From the NCBI GenBank assembly GCA_030765065.1, contig CM060975.1, forward strand, positions 203,778,007-203,842,006: a stretch of 64,000 nucleotides of DNA. The letters are read 5' to 3'. The first letter of the stretch is position 1; the number at the start of each line of letters is the position of its first letter. The notes under the pieces were generated by a model, which saw nothing but the letters and a program-made list of their open reading frames with translations, had not been told where the DNA came from and searched no databases. Of the stretch, positions 1-12,220 are shown in pieces. The translations under genes were made by a program, and so were the position numbers. This DNA comes from Deroplatys truncata (taxonomy: Eukaryota; Arthropoda; Insecta; Mantodea; Mantidae).

Positions 1-683
1 AATATGACCAAAATGTCAGCCATCTCTCCATCAAGCATGCAGCTTCAGGAATGCAGAAATTTCACTCATCAGCCCCGGCTCCTGGGTGAATACAGAGCAC
101 AGAAAATATGGATCTCATTTATTAAAACATGTTGAATAAGATGTTGAACAAAACTGATACAGCCCAGAAAACATTCACGCAGGTTGTTTTCTTTTAGACA
201 TCTTTCCTTTGTTTTCGAAGTACTCGCCGCTGGACATTATGAATGCAATTTCCTTTATAAAAGTGCCTGAAGAAACACAACGCTACAATTATCTCTTCTA
301 CTGGCGACTTCTATATCACACGTCATTTTTAAAATATTACCTAATTCAGTACATCCATCAAGGCAGTAGCTTAATGAGCACATGGATTTTCTCCTGGTTG
401 TGTTAGTCCATTGACTTGTACCTTTCAATGCAGCTTTAATCGGTGTTATGAGCATCGACGTCGTTAACGTCTTCGTAAAGTGAAAAAGTCAGTTCTTCTT
501 ATAGCAGTTAATAATAAATCACTACACAATCCTCTCAGTTTGCCAGACTCGGAGGAGTTCAGTGATGAAAAAAGCGGAATTGTCACTAACTACTAGCAGA
601 CTGTTGGTTACTTTGTTGTAATAGAGAATTCCTTACCATATAACGGTGCAACATTCAAGGACAAGTATTACTGATATATCAAA
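1..683. other. Gene-free AT-rich sequence
   Basis: I see no recognisable gene, RNA or mobile element. The two short overlapping ORFs of about 65 codons on opposite strands around 209-455 show no recognisable domain and are of chance length for this composition. Confidence 0.5.
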
Positions 684-1437
684 TCCGATTTGTTACACTC
701 AAATGACTTTCTCTACACTCTGTCGCTTATTAGTGGATATACAAGTTATTCTTACGAAAGTTAGCATTACTATCTACTTCATTTTAACCGAGATAAACCT
801 TTAGGAAATAGGTGCATTACACATTTCGTTATAGATACAAAGGGAACTGAACGCAATACATTACATACGCTTTCCATGTCATCGCGTGCACATGGCTAAG
901 TATTGAACAATGCCGAATCTTTAACAACGGCTATCTCGGAAGTGGCTGATTACACAAAAATAGTTAATTGACATAAATTGTTTGTTTTAAAGAGATCTAC
1001 ATTTTTTGTGTAGTACGTTTTCGTCTATCGCTTAACCTATACCAGCTACACAAGATTATACAAAATTACTTCGGAATGAAGAGAACTTCAAAGGCTATTC
1101 TCAGAGAATTCAAGATATGCAATTTTTATCATACAATTATCTTTAATATATAGTATTTTAATTAAATTAGTTTGAACCATTTTTTAGAAAATGCAAAGTT
1201 TCGAAAAATATCGCATGTAAAGCGTAGTTTGGGTTGCAGGATTTTCTTAAAAATCTTCATCCTTGGAGCGGACTGAACCTAAATACCAAGTTTGGTGTTC
1301 ATCCGTCTTTGTGTTATGCTGAACATACACATATGGACCTTTTTCTGAAAATGCTTTTTGTTTATGGTTTATTCAAAGGGTCTAAAAGTATGTATTTCCG
1401 GTAAAATCTGGGTATCAAATTTTTGGGTAGAAAGTAG
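684..1437 (+). repeat. R1 repeat copy 1
   Basis: This copy starts with a variant of the R1 5' end (TCCGATT), followed by the inner ACTTTCTCTAC. It runs through the family landmarks 'accaagtttggtg', a short CA-containing stretch, and 'tttccggtaaaatct'. The last part is shortened: the sequence from the hairpin to the end has collapsed to GTAGAAAGTA. The next R1 copy begins within four bases, so the two lie head to tail. Confidence 0.7.
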
Positions 1438-1555
1438 AAACTTGATGCGTTGTACTCATACGACTTTCTCTACTCTCTGTAAAAACTATTCTTATAAAAA
1501 ATGATTCTTCTGTGTATTTCTTGTTAGTCGAGATAAACTTTCATTATACATATAC

Positions 1556-1735
1556 ACACTGCATCTGTAGTCTGGTGGTTAGAATGCTAGCTTCCGAAAC
1601 AGAGATCCCGGGTTCGATTCGTGGCTGGAGGTAGGCATTTTTCTTTAGTCAAGATTCAGGATCCTAGCCAACATCCTCGCTAGAGTCTGGAAGTATGAGT
1701 AAGAGAGTAAATGTATGTATGAATTTAATGCATAT
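1556..1735 (+). repeat. tRNA-headed SINE-like insert
   Basis: A pol III-type head is visible: an A-box-like 'tggtggttagaatgc' near 1573 and a B-box 'gggttcgattc' near 1611. A non-tRNA body follows. It separates two parts of R1 copy 2. It does not fold as a complete tRNA with an acceptor stem, so I read it as SINE-derived. No target duplication is evident. Confidence 0.45.
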
Positions 1736-2198
1736 AAAGAAAACTCAAAGTAGACAAACCCAAAGATTAACACAACAGTAAAACGAGTGAATAACATTGC
1801 CGATGATAAATGTTCAAAGATAAAAGCCGTACATTTGACTTAGATGTTAAAGGCGGCATATAAATGGAACAAAAGAAGAGGAATGCAGGCGGCTAAAGCG
1901 ATAGTCAGATTTTTAAAAAAACAGAACGATATTCTATTCTTTTGCATAACTACGAGAAAAAACTAAGAGAGACTAAACGCTTGAAAAGTTTAAGCATTTA
2001 AAAATTCAAACTAATAATAAAGATTATTTCGTAAATCATTAACGCCATAAAGAATTGATTCCACATAAATACTGTGTGCTTTAACAAGCTCTATTCAGAT
2101 ATACGTTTCATCGAAAAGTAACTTAAACATAGGGTATTTTAATCAAAATCTTTAGACTAATTTTTAGAAAATAAAAAATAATGAAATTAATGAAAGTA

Positions 2199-2803
2199 TG
2201 GATGAATGGATGGACGGACGGACGGACGGAGGATGGATAAGGTATTCTTTATTGGTTTCAAATTATTGGAGTTATTACACAAGTACAGAAAAAAAGGAAA
2301 ATAAAGATAAATTTCCTTTGACTAACTGAACAAATTTGACCTAGCTTCGCGCACTTTAGCCAAGAAATTGCCCATGTTTTGCCAATTTCTCTGGTCAGCC
2401 AGCAGATCCCAACGTGCCAATCTCATTCTTGAAGGACTTAAGAATTTTTCTTTGAGTTTAATTGTTCGCTGGTTCTCCCACTGTGCACATTCCGCCAAAA
2501 TATGTACCCAGTCCTCATCCAAATCACAGAATGGGAAGATTCTCCTGTCAGAATCATCAGTCATTTTCGGTGCCCTCCATGCCATTCCTGATCTTTCCTT
2601 TCTTCCTAAGTTAAGTATATACCTATGCCTCTTTACTCCAATTCAATTTTATTTCATTTTCTAGACTTAGAAAAGGTTTAATTTTACAATCCGATTCTAT
2701 TTACTGTTGGTTGATGTCTCTTAGTCTTCTTTTGACACCTCTTTCATATTTTTTTTTTTGTTATTTGTTTCAGCTCCTTGGCATACTGACCCCACTCAAC
2801 GAA
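2199..2803 (-). mobile_element. LINE 3' end, copy L-1 (5'-truncated)
   Basis: This is the 3' part of a non-LTR retrotransposon read on the minus strand. Codons 2585-2322 end in a C-terminal segment with FPFC, a following His and a Cys (HILAEC), then 'NWQNMGNFLAK' and 'REAR'. This is the zinc-knuckle-like tail common after LINE reverse transcriptases. The usual first Cys is Phe here (TTC, one change from TGC). The 3' UTR ends AATAAAGAATACCTTATC followed by a tetranucleotide run (GGAC/GGAT units on plus, 2199-2237) instead of poly(A). It is about 80-90% like L-2 at 40552-41240 by eye. It sits inside R1 copy 2. Confidence 0.75.
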
Positions 2804-3049
2804 AACATAGTTTAAGAAGGAGATTTTCTTAAAAATCTGCGTAAATAGAATAGAACAGAAGAGAATTAATTCACCTTAAGAAATACAATGAATTCATGGC
2901 TTCCTCGCATCCTTGAAAGGCTGAACTTAAATACAACTTTGCGTTTTTAAGTTATACTGCTCAAGGACAGACAGATACACAAACACACAAACACACACAC
3001 ACACAAAACACACGCACAGAGTTTTTTTTCCTTCTAAAAATGCCTTTTT

Positions 3050-3899
3050 ACTTTCTCTACCACGTATAGTAAGTAGGGAAAGTATGGCATTCCATTCAAA
3101 AATTGAATACCGAGATTTCACCGTAAATACATGTTTTTAGGCCTCCTGAGTCCAAAAAAAGCATTTTTGGAAACATGTCCGTGTGTGTGTCTGTCTATGG
3201 ACAACATAACTCAGAAACGAACAGTCGGATAAACACCAAACTTGGTATTTGGGTTCAGTATCTTCCAGAGATGCGATGCGACACGAAGGTTTTCAAGAAA
3301 ATTCCCCCACCCGGATTACCCTTTACATGGAACATTTTTCTAAAATTTTCATTTTCTCAAAAATGGCTCTAAAAATTTTGATTAAAGTATCATATATTTA
3401 AGATACTTTCATGACAAATAAAATGTATATCTTGAATTTTCTGGGAATGTCTCCAAAAGTATTCTCCATTGTGAACGACTTTTGCATAACTGGTAAACCA
3501 TAAGAGATAGACAAACTTTTACTACACAAAAAATGTAGATCGGGTTAAAATACACAATTTGTCATATTCACTTTTTTGTTTCTTGAGTGAACCATTTTCG
3601 AGATTTTTCTGGTTATTCCCTAAATTTTCCAATACTTATACTTTTTCTGAAATGGGAAATCGTTATTCATTTTTTTTGTCCGGGTAATGCAAAGAGAATG
3701 GAATACTCCACATAGCAACCAGCTCTTAAAATATTTGACTATAGCTCAAAGCCTACCAATTCCCCTTGCATCTATAAGAAAATTAGCAATAAGATTAACA
3801 TCTCGATATCTCGATTAACATAAAAAATATGGAGAAGAAGCGTTTGTATAAATAGTTTGTACAAGAGTGGAGAAAGTCATGTGAGCGTAACACATCAGA
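3050..3899 (-). repeat. R1 copy 3
   Basis: A near full-length R1 on the minus strand, from ACTTTCTCTAC at 3050 to CATCAGA at 3899. It contains a short GT run near 3180 and 'ccaaacttggtatttgggttc'. It lies in the T run of R1 copy 2 ('aatgccttttt' on its left) and is followed by ttttt and then another R1. Confidence 0.8.
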
Positions 3900-3904
3900 T
3901 TTTT

Positions 3905-4777
3905 ACTTTCTCTACCACGTACATAATAGGTAGAAAAGGTGTTCTATTACACCCAAAAATTCGATACCAAGATTTCCCCGGAAATACATGTTTTGAGGTC
4001 TCCTGAATCTAAGAAAAGCGTTTTTAGTAAAATGTCCTTATGTGTGTGTGCTTGTAAACTGCATAACTCAAAAACAAATTTTCGGATGAATGCCAAACTT
4101 GGTATCTGGGTTCAGTACTGTCCAAAGATGTGACACAGAGACTTTCAAAAAATATCAACTTCCCAAACTACCCTTTATATTGCCCAGTTTTCGAAATTTT
4201 TTATTACCTAAAATGGCTGAAATGATTTTGATTACAATAGCGTAACTTAAAGATATTTAGATGATAAATAAAATGTGTATATTCAAATCTCTGGGTATAC
4301 TTTATGAAGTCCTTTTTATTCGGAAGGAATCTTGTGTAATCTTGCATAACTGGTAAGCGTTAAGCAATAGACGAAAAGGACTGTACAAGAAGTGTAGATC
4401 TCTATAAAACATACAATTTATTTCAAATAACGTTTTCTGCGACATCAGCCGTTTCCGAGATATCCGTTTATTAATGATTATATTTATTCAATAATTTGTC
4501 ATTCTTTATAAGCCCCATGGATTTTCAGTTGCTTCTCGCGATTGCATGGAAAGAGTATGGAGCTTTAAGACCAGTATACAGCGTTCAGTACTTAAAAATT
4601 TGAGTATTGTTGTACTCTGTGTACTATAACGAAATGTGTTATATAGCTATTTCTGCAGAAGTTTATCTCCTTTGAAATGAAGTAGATAGAAAAATAAACT
4701 TTTGTAGGTAAGAATAATTTGTATACACACTAACAAACGATAAAGAGTAGAGAAACTTATGTAAATGTAACATTAGA
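3905..4777 (-). repeat. R1 copy 4
   Basis: A second minus-strand R1 lies head to tail with copy 3, five T bases apart. It keeps the terminal ACTTTCTCTACC and a weakened other end (CATTAGA). Its GT run is short. After its end the text returns to R1 copy 2 in the opposite orientation, so copies 3 and 4 form a tandem pair inside copy 2. Confidence 0.75.
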
Positions 4778-4860
4778 TATTTGGGGTTTAGAGAGTCACA
4801 AAATGGGTAATGTATTCGCGGTGAAATCGCGGTATCGATTGTTACTTACTATAGTTAAGT

Positions 4861-5651
4861 TGTACAAATTTTAACACTCTATATTAAAATATACTGTTGT
4901 ATGACAGGAATTACACTAAAATTGCATGAATGTATCAAATTTCGTCCACTTTTACACTGTATTTAAGTCTAAAAAATTAAAACTTGCACACTTGGTAAAA
5001 TGCGAATGGCATGTGAAGATGTTACTTAGCTAATGATTTTAATACAGTATAAAAGTTTTTGAAAAATACGAATGTCAAAGGCAAAACACATTAGCTGATA
5101 CATCAATAATGGTCGACGAGAGTCACGATCATTCGAATATCTGCGGAATTTTACCAAAATAAAAGCAGATGTATACGTGAAAGTTCTAAATTTTTTTATT
5201 ATATCTGGTTTCTCCTTAGCAAAGACGTTATACTTACTTCTTATTTTTGAAGGAAATTTGATTCTTTCGTTTTAAATTTAACAATTATGAAATATTAAGC
5301 TGTCAGTTGGATGAACCTACGGAAAACGTCCCCGAAATTCTAAAAATAAGCAGTTGATCAAAAGTCAAATTGTTGTACGACAGCCCTTGTGGACCTTGGC
5401 CCACCAACCTGGCTGCCGCCCTCATGCCACATGTGCATGGTAAAGGTGGATGATCAGTCAGCTGATATGTGGAGAATATATGGCCAGAACCATGCTTCCC
5501 CTGTCCGAGACCACTACATATCGTTCGTCCTCAAACGTATTACGATTCTGAACATGGGCCGCAAAACCCGCAATCCAAGGGTGGCTTCAAACCCACGTGT
5601 ATTTTTTAAAATATTATAGGTAAAATGCCCTAATCTATATTAAATCTTTGA
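4861..5651. other. Gene-free sequence
   Basis: No gene or element is recognised. A 76-codon ORF at 5389-5619 on the plus strand has no recognisable domain and no support beyond being open. Confidence 0.5.
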
Positions 5652-5659
5652 CAGTAGTT

Positions 5660-5993
5660 ACCGAGCTGGATGGCTCAAGCGGTAACGTCTGTGACCGCAT
5701 TCGGGAGGTACCAGGTTCAAACCTCCGGGGCCGACAAATTTGACCAAAGGTTTCTTCGCGCGTTGGATAATAATTTGATCCGCGAATTTTCCTATCATCC
5801 CTTTCATCACTACATTTCATTTCCTTCTTCTTCACCGCCATACCAGGCATTGGACTGATCACCCATTCTGGAATATGCTATGATCCAGAGTTTGCTTGCT
5901 GCTCGACAGGCTATTGACCCAAGGCACTGACTTGTAAGTCCTTAGTGGTGTAAGTCCTACAAAGAGAAGGGTAATCAATTAAAGAAGAAGAAG
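5660..5993 (+). mobile_element. SINE B, tRNA-headed, complete with 8-bp TSD
   Basis: The head has an A box ('ggctcaagcgg' near 5671) and a B box ('ggttcaaacctc' near 5714). The body ends in an AAG-rich tail (about 5981-5993). CAGTAGTT occurs at 5652-5659 and again at 5994-6001, which fits a target-site duplication from LINE-driven insertion. The head resembles that of SINE C at 28757 (CCGAGC-x-GGATGGC...GCGGTAACG). Confidence 0.75.
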
Positions 5994-7899
5994 CAGTAGT
6001 TCTTCACTGTGACGAACACATAAACGCACCAACTGTTCTTATGAGTGAGGATATCCAACGCTTTGGGGTTATTAACTACCGACATTGGACTTATTCTGCA
6101 TGCAAGGAGTAGCAAAATAGAGACCGAACACGAAAGGAGGTTTCTCAGATTTTCAACTTTTAAGTTTAATGAAAGGCAGTGTTTTCGATATTATATGTCC
6201 ATGGCATGCTTTACGATTGCTGAAGGCTACGGATATGTTGTGGCGTTTAGTGTATTTCTCGGGGTTTAATCGACTATGTTTAGGGGGATTAGATATTCTG
6301 AAGTTGGTAATATTGTCGGTAGTAACGCAGAGTTTGTGGGCTGAGCTATCATGTAGACACTGACGTGCATCCAGTCTTCTTCCTCTCTCTGTGTGTTGTC
6401 TTCGGACAGTCAATGGTCGTCCGATCACCGGTAATGATTTTGAATTAGTATTTTTTTACAATAAATTGGCTTAATTATTGTCTTGAATCATGTTGGTTTC
6501 TTCCCTTTCTTTCCTGTTAATGTAGATGCTAGGAATCTTGAAATGTTTTATGCCTCGCTCCCGATATCCCCCCATTTGTGCTGAAATTTATAAAGAAATA
6601 TTCCCGGACCTTCAGCTCTACCATCGAGTTTTCTTATGGGTATGAAATATTGTCGTAACCTCTCCATTTTAACAACTCACGGGGAGGGTAGAGCGAGGAA
6701 CCGGTTTACAAACACATCACAAGCTACACGAGGTCCGACAGGGGCGAGCTCAACTAAGTTCCCTAATACCTGAAATCCCTATAAATATGCCTAAAACATG
6801 GTGTGAAAGGTAAGGATCAAACTACTTAAAGAATCTACATAGTAAAAGTTTAGATGGTAAGTATATATGTACTGAATAAATAGAGATACAGGGTACCTTC
6901 TGCTGACGGCGGAGCGTTCCTTCCTACATTTTGCACTGGTCACTACATTCCAAGAGACTGACTTAGCGTCAGACGCTACTACTGAAGAACCGGTTTTAAA
7001 CCCCCACTACTATTACATTATATTCCGGTTCGTGTTGCCAACTTAAACATATTAACACCTCACATGCCACATCTCCCCCTGGCTTCCCAAATCACTGTCC
7101 CCGTCGAAGCAAGATTAGCTCACACGATTGAATGTCCGGAATTAATAACCATTGATCCTTTACCAGCTTTAAATAGCGCTTACTTTAAGCGATGGAGTGT
7201 CCAGTGGTCTTTTACGAAAGCTTAAAAAGGCAGACATTATGCAACCATTCAGGAATCACATCGACATTGCTATGGTTGCGTACTTACCATATTGCGCGTC
7301 GACATGTACTACCATCATCAAAATGTCGCTTGGTCGTGGGGTTACCCACAACATCATCGTATACATATTATATCCGATTCTTAAATTATTTGTCACTTGT
7401 TTATCCAGAACTGCTGAACAGTATACCCTTCATCGTTTTACTTTTTTCAACGCCCTTCAATCCTTATCGGTTCATTTTCCTGTTAGCGTGGTCGCTGTGA
7501 ATTCCTACAATTCCATAGCAGGTAGAAATCTGTGAGGAACGGGTATGTGTGAATTCCCATAATACCGGAGAAATGGGATATGTTAGTTCTTATAATTTTG
7601 TAGGTTGGCAAAGCCTGAAGCATTCGGAGCAACCTTGGCGTGGTTAAAAACGCTATCTTTGTTTTTGTTTAAAACTATAACATTGTCAAACGGCTAGGCA
7701 TTACGGCTTGGTCAAACAGGTTTAAAATAAATCTCAAGTTGCAATTTTCAATAACATCTTCATCAAGAAAGGGTAATCCAAAGAAGTACGTCAACCCTTT
7801 CCTATTTCGTTCCCATCAGCAACAAACTGCTTAGAGTTTAAACTCGCTGCGCTCTGATTATAGTCAGCAGCTGTCCCGTTCACATCTTCATTACATATA
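5994..7899. other. Gene-free sequence
   Basis: Apart from the SINE duplication at its left edge I see no element. The overlapping ORFs at 7192-7535 (102 and 112 codons in two frames) show no recognisable motif. Slightly GC-richer patches near 6590-6780 and 6890-7110 were not identified. Confidence 0.45.
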
Positions 7900-8318
7900 C
7901 GAGGACAGTCACAGAAGTACGCGACCTGACGTATATAGTGGTTGTTGTTTCAAACAAACGACTATGGTTGAAAGTACCACCCTTATAAAGCTTAAATTTG
8001 AAGTTTGACGATGCTACGCTGTTTAGTAGTTGTTTGCCAGCCATTAATAGTGAATTTGTAAACATGGATAAAACTGGCCATCGTTATGTGATACAATACT
8101 TTCATGAAAGCTCTTAGTCCAACTAATATTAAAGCTGAGCTAAATTCTACTCTGGGAGAGTCTACTCCTTCGCTTACAACAGTAAAATGTTGGGTGGCAG
8201 AATTTAAGCGAGGCCGTACGAGCTGCCAAGACGAAGATCGCAGTGGTCGACCAAATGAGCTGACCACGCCAGAAATTGTAAAGAAAATCCACAAAATGGT
8301 ATTGGATGACCGTTGACA
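7900..8318 (+). pseudogene. mariner A, 5' part only (terminal repeat and transposase N-terminus)
   Basis: The left terminal inverted repeat begins at 7900 (CGAGGACAGTC...) just after TA. It is followed by a leader and a transposase start at 8064. The protein begins MDKTGHRYVIQYFH, then shifts frame because two T bases are missing compared with the full copy at 36823-38100. It reopens at 8104 with the helix-turn-helix region (SPTNIKAEL, TTVKCWVAEFKRG) and the linker around GRPNELTTPEIVKKI. Similarity stops near 8318, so the catalytic domain is gone. It is a dead fragment and cannot make transposase. Confidence 0.85.
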
Positions 8319-9734
8319 CAGAACCCGGTAGCTCTTTATTACACGCCTACGCCGCGGAAACTAGTTTATCATACTTTAAATAAATTTCTCCAAGAAAGTT
8401 ACAGCTATAATCCCTCCTGCTCTGGTCACTCTCTTCTTATGTAATCTCCCTGCCCATTGCTCTTATGTCTGATGGCCAATTGGTCCTTGACCGAAGCCTC
8501 CCAAAGAAAGAAAGAAAGAAAAACATAGATCTCGTGCTCACGCAGCTACACATTTATTAATATCCACACTGAAAGCTAAAATTTATTTGGTCCCATTTAG
8601 CTTCGCATATGCATTTCTGAAGAAATCTCGATGAGCGTGTTTTTGGGTCCAATTTACTACTTCCTAATTTACATTCAATAGAAGCACCCTCTAAAAGGTG
8701 AATACACCGGCAGTAATCGGGTGGTAGCAGTCTAAAGCTTGGGACAGATAAAAGATTCAAGCTACTATTCAACTGAACAGCTTTGTTAAATTTGGTTATC
8801 ATCCTTTTCTGAGGTGCGATATCTTGCAGTGCACGTTCACCAAAATGAAAACACGTATGGTAAAATTAGCCATCTATTGGAGATTTGAACCCTCACTCGT
8901 AATACAATAACCCCCTGTTTTACAACCCTTAACGCAGCGGGGAGCAAGCAGAGATAATTCATGTCACTTAACAACCATCGGAACGGGGCTTTAGCTTTGG
9001 CAGTTTTATTGGAGGAGGGGTCTAGTCCGAATTGGATTGGTGCTGTGTGTCGCGCAGAGTAATGTAAGTTGAAACAATCAAAAGAGATGGAGAGAAAAGG
9101 AAGAAGGTAAGAAAACACGTATAAACAAAGAAAAGGAGACATCTGAAGGAATGTTTCCACAGTAAAACTACGTAAATAATGATGCTCTTGCACTAGTCGA
9201 CGAAAGAAGTTTGGACAGGATGTACAAACTAGAGGTTACTGCCTGAATGGTGACGACGGTTATGGTTTACCCTGGCGAAGGCCTCTTACATCTGATTCTG
9301 TAAATTTTATAAAACTGTTGAGTATTTCAAAATAAATAATCATCATTATTACAAACGCTGCAGCAGAGATGTCAAGGTCCACAGTTTCCCTTTGCACAGT
9401 TTGGTCGTAAAATAAGATACCCGTGATTCTGGTACAGACGCTCAGTGGGGTGAAGTGGACAAAGGTACTTGCTTCCAAAGTAGTGTGTCCGGATTGGATT
9501 ACTGGCGATTACTGATTCGATTGCTAATGAGAACTTAAACAAAAACACCTTGTTTACTTCCATAATACGGAAAACAAAACACAACTTTTCGCATATAGTA
9601 AGTCAGATTTTGTTATTACTGAACCCACGTGGGGGAAAAAAAATAAGAATCGCATAGAATACATTATAGACACCGCGTGACAGTAAACAGCTAATGCTGC
9701 AGAAAATACTATAGATATTTGATTTAAACTGTAT
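8319..9734. other. Mostly unidentified; (AAAG)n tail near the left
   Basis: From the mariner break to about 8522 the sequence ends in an AAAG repeat (about 8504-8522), which could be the tail of a truncated SINE or LINE. The rest, including a minus-strand 118-codon ORF at 8837-9193, has no recognisable gene. Confidence 0.4.
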
Positions 9735-10213
9735 ATTTAAATTAAATCTTTATGTTTTGTGTAGTAAGAACTTGTCCATCTCTTATGGTTTGCCAGTTAC
9801 AGAAAATTTATACAGAACTAAACGCAATTCGCATGGTATTATGGTATTCAGAGAAAATTCAAGATAAGCATTTTATTTGCCATGTAAATATCTTAAGCAT
9901 ATGATATTGTAATCAAAATCGTAAAAGTCGATTTCCATAAAATGAAAATCGATGAATGTTTTCCACCAAAGGGTCATTTGGAGAGGTTATGGAGTTCTTT
10001 TAGAAAATCTTCGTCTGACATACTTAAACAGTGTCTGGCCCAAATTATTTAAACTTTTCCTCTTTGAGCTGTGGTCCTCAGGCATGATAATACATACATT
10101 TCTTTTTCTAAATATTACTTTTTGATTTCAGAGTACCTGAAATGTGAATTTCCGGTGAAATTTGGTTATAGAAGTTTGGTTAGGTGCTTCCTAACGTAGG
10201 TGGTAGAGAAAAT
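9735..10213 (+). repeat. R1 copy 5, 5'-truncated and diverged
   Basis: It contains R1 blocks such as 'tgtgtagtaag', 'tctcttatggtttgcc', 'attcaagataagcatttta' and 'gatattgtaatcaaaatcg'. It ends at 10213 with 'ggtagagaaaataaa', the worn R1 3' end. The first third of the element is missing. Confidence 0.55.
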
Positions 10214-11422
10214 AAAAATTATATACCGAAGTTTTGGACAGCAAGCTTAATTTGGTATTAGTCACAGTAATCATGAATTTAATTTAAACAAATTTTTAAT
10301 AAAAGCTCAAAGAAATTGCTTCCTTACAGCTTTTGATTCGGCTGAAGATATTCAGGTTCAAGAAAATATCTCCAATTGTAATATGAGTTAAATGGAATGT
10401 TTTCTCATATTTTAATGTGTATTCTCTTATTTCTCTTAAGCACATCACTGGCATACATTGGTTTCTTTTAAAGTAATTGAATTTGGTTTCCAGGATATAG
10501 TAAAACTTTACCCAACATTGCCTGGATGATACATTTATAACCTCGAAGGTCGAGTTCACATCATATATCTCCCTCCACATTATTTATGAAATTATTGTAC
10601 GATTATCTACAATGCTTTAATGGTAAATCCTCCATTTCCTTCATATTAGGCTTTACAACTTCATTTGAAGAAAATTTTGACCTTCTCTATAATAGTCCCC
10701 CATTCTAAGCGTTTTCTGATCAATTTACTGCAGTTCAATTGCACACTTTTGAGATCTCTAATTATATTATCTTCCGAGGAGGAGTAGCCGTGGGTGCATA
10801 TCTTGGCAAGCCGTAGGGGAACGAAGGAATGGAGGGAAAAATATTTACTGCGATCCTTTACCACCTCGAATGGAGAGTTTAGGGCATGCTGGATACTACT
10901 GGCAGGCAGGCAGGGATAGGTAAATTTCTGCTTAAGGTGAAACAGCTGAGATCTTAAAATGCTGATAGTAGGGTAGTGGATGTTTAAGAAGAGCTGTACG
11001 TTGGTGTTAGTGCTTTAGTTATTTTATCATGTTTTCACTTATGTTAGTGTGTTGCATGTATTTACTCTCTTAACTGTTCTTTGTTTGCTATAATAGAGCA
11101 TAATCTCGTAATGCATCGGTTTACCATAGTTCTGTGGATTGTTTGCATTTAAGATGCTTAATTTGCATGTGCTTTACTTTTTTTTTTCGTGCAATGGTGT
11201 TTCCTTGTAGTGGTATTGTTTCCTTGTTTCCTTCTATTTCTTGTCATTTTTTATTATTTTATTTATTTTTTTAATCTTGCTCATTATTCCACGTATTATA
11301 ACAGGACAAACGGTTTGCGGACCTGTATGATTGATAAGGATCTATGTAGTGTACTGATATTTAAATACATTCATTCATATCTTCTTCCCATCTTATTTTA
11401 GGTCGGCCTCTTGTTCTAGATT
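10214..11422. other. Gene-free sequence
   Basis: No gene or element is recognised. A (GGCA)n-like stretch occurs near 10900. ORFs of up to 94 codons on the minus strand (10296-10580) show no domain. Confidence 0.45.

Positions 11423-11451
<29 letters not shown>
11423..11451. repeat. (GA)n microsatellite
   Basis: An uninterrupted GA dinucleotide run of about 14 units. It lies just downstream (minus-strand sense) of a LINE reverse transcriptase remnant and could be the simple-repeat tail of that element, though no TSD confirms this. Confidence 0.9.
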
Positions 11452-11454
<3 letters not shown>

Positions 11455-11870
11455 TCTTTTGGTTTTTCTCTCATGTTAAATTCTACACATCTGTATGCCC
11501 GAATCATCTTAGTCTCTGCGCTGTATACTAGTTAATTTCTCTAGATTCGCCATTGTTTTTGTTGTGTTAAATCGGCCCATAATTTTTTTTCTAGGCTCTT
11601 TCTTTCAAATATTAAAAGCTTTCGTATTTGAAATTCTTTAAGCACCCATGTCTCAAATCCATATGTTATTACTGGTTTCACAATTGCGTTATAAAGTCCT
11701 AATTTTGCACTTGTTGACATTAATTTACTCTTACATATATCATTGTATACGAAATATGCTTTACTTTCAGGAGTAGTTCTCTCTTTTATTTCTTCTTCTA
11801 TTGAGCTATTCTTCCCCGATATTTCACACATAAAGGTGTGGATGTTGTATTCCTGATTCCTTTAATCTTT
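11455..11870 (-). pseudogene. LINE reverse transcriptase remnant (thumb and C-terminal region)
   Basis: A 96-codon frame (11831-11541) reads like the region after the palm of non-LTR reverse transcriptases. An 'EEEIKERT' block precedes 'KLGLYNAIVKPVITYGFETWVLK', where V-x-x-YG-x-E-x-W is the conserved signature, and then 'FERKSLEKKLW' and 'QWRI'. Further sequence-like remains of the same domain continue out of frame towards 11480. The catalytic palm is absent. It is a different LINE from L-1/L-2. Confidence 0.75.
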
Positions 11871-11984
11871 CCTCGACAGCCTTCCAGGTTCTGACTTCTC
11901 AAATGTGGCCTATGACCTTCGGGTATACCTCATTCCACCAAGCGATGACTGGTCCCGTTTTTGAGGTGGAGGCACACAGGTAGC

Positions 11985-12220
11985 ATGATGATGATGAAGA
12001 TAATGGCGGTGGAACGAGAGGACCTGCAGCTTTTACTGTGCACTGCAAACCACTTTGGGCCTTGGGGATACCTCATATGAGCAAGTTAGAGGTAAAAGCG
12101 TGTATAGAGCACACTTAAAATCTCTAAACCACAGCCGGGAAATGAACCCGGGACCCGGGAGCCGGAAACGAAAGCAATGCCCTATCTCAGCGCCCGGTTC
12201 TGGAAATGTTGTATAGCCTG
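11985..12220 (-). repeat. tRNA-headed SINE-like element E
   Basis: Read on the minus strand, a tRNA-like head lies at the right: 'gcgctgagatagggc' as A box near 12190 and 'gggttcatttcc' as B box near 12140. The left edge carries an ATG/ATC trinucleotide run (about 11983-12000) that would be the tail. No TSD was identified. Confidence 0.5.

Larger units (their letters stand above)
1441..4860 (+). repeat. R1 copy 2, interrupted host copy
   Basis: An R1 copy is split into pieces by later insertions. The pieces are about 1441-1552, 1736-2198, 2804-3049 and 4778-4860. Read together they follow the R1 order: 5' end, 'ttaatcaaaatcttta', 'gattttcttaaaaatct', CA run, then 'gtgaaatcgcggtatcgatt' and 'cttactatag'. 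The insertions are a tRNA-headed SINE, a LINE 3' end and two minus-strand R1 copies. The second piece is strongly diverged and is the least certain. Confidence 0.55.

Noticed and set aside
1570..1625. Possible functional tRNA gene (also at 5670, 12140, 46060, 47230)
   Set aside because: A and B boxes are present, but acceptor stems and full cloverleaf spacing are not. They are followed by SINE bodies or tails.
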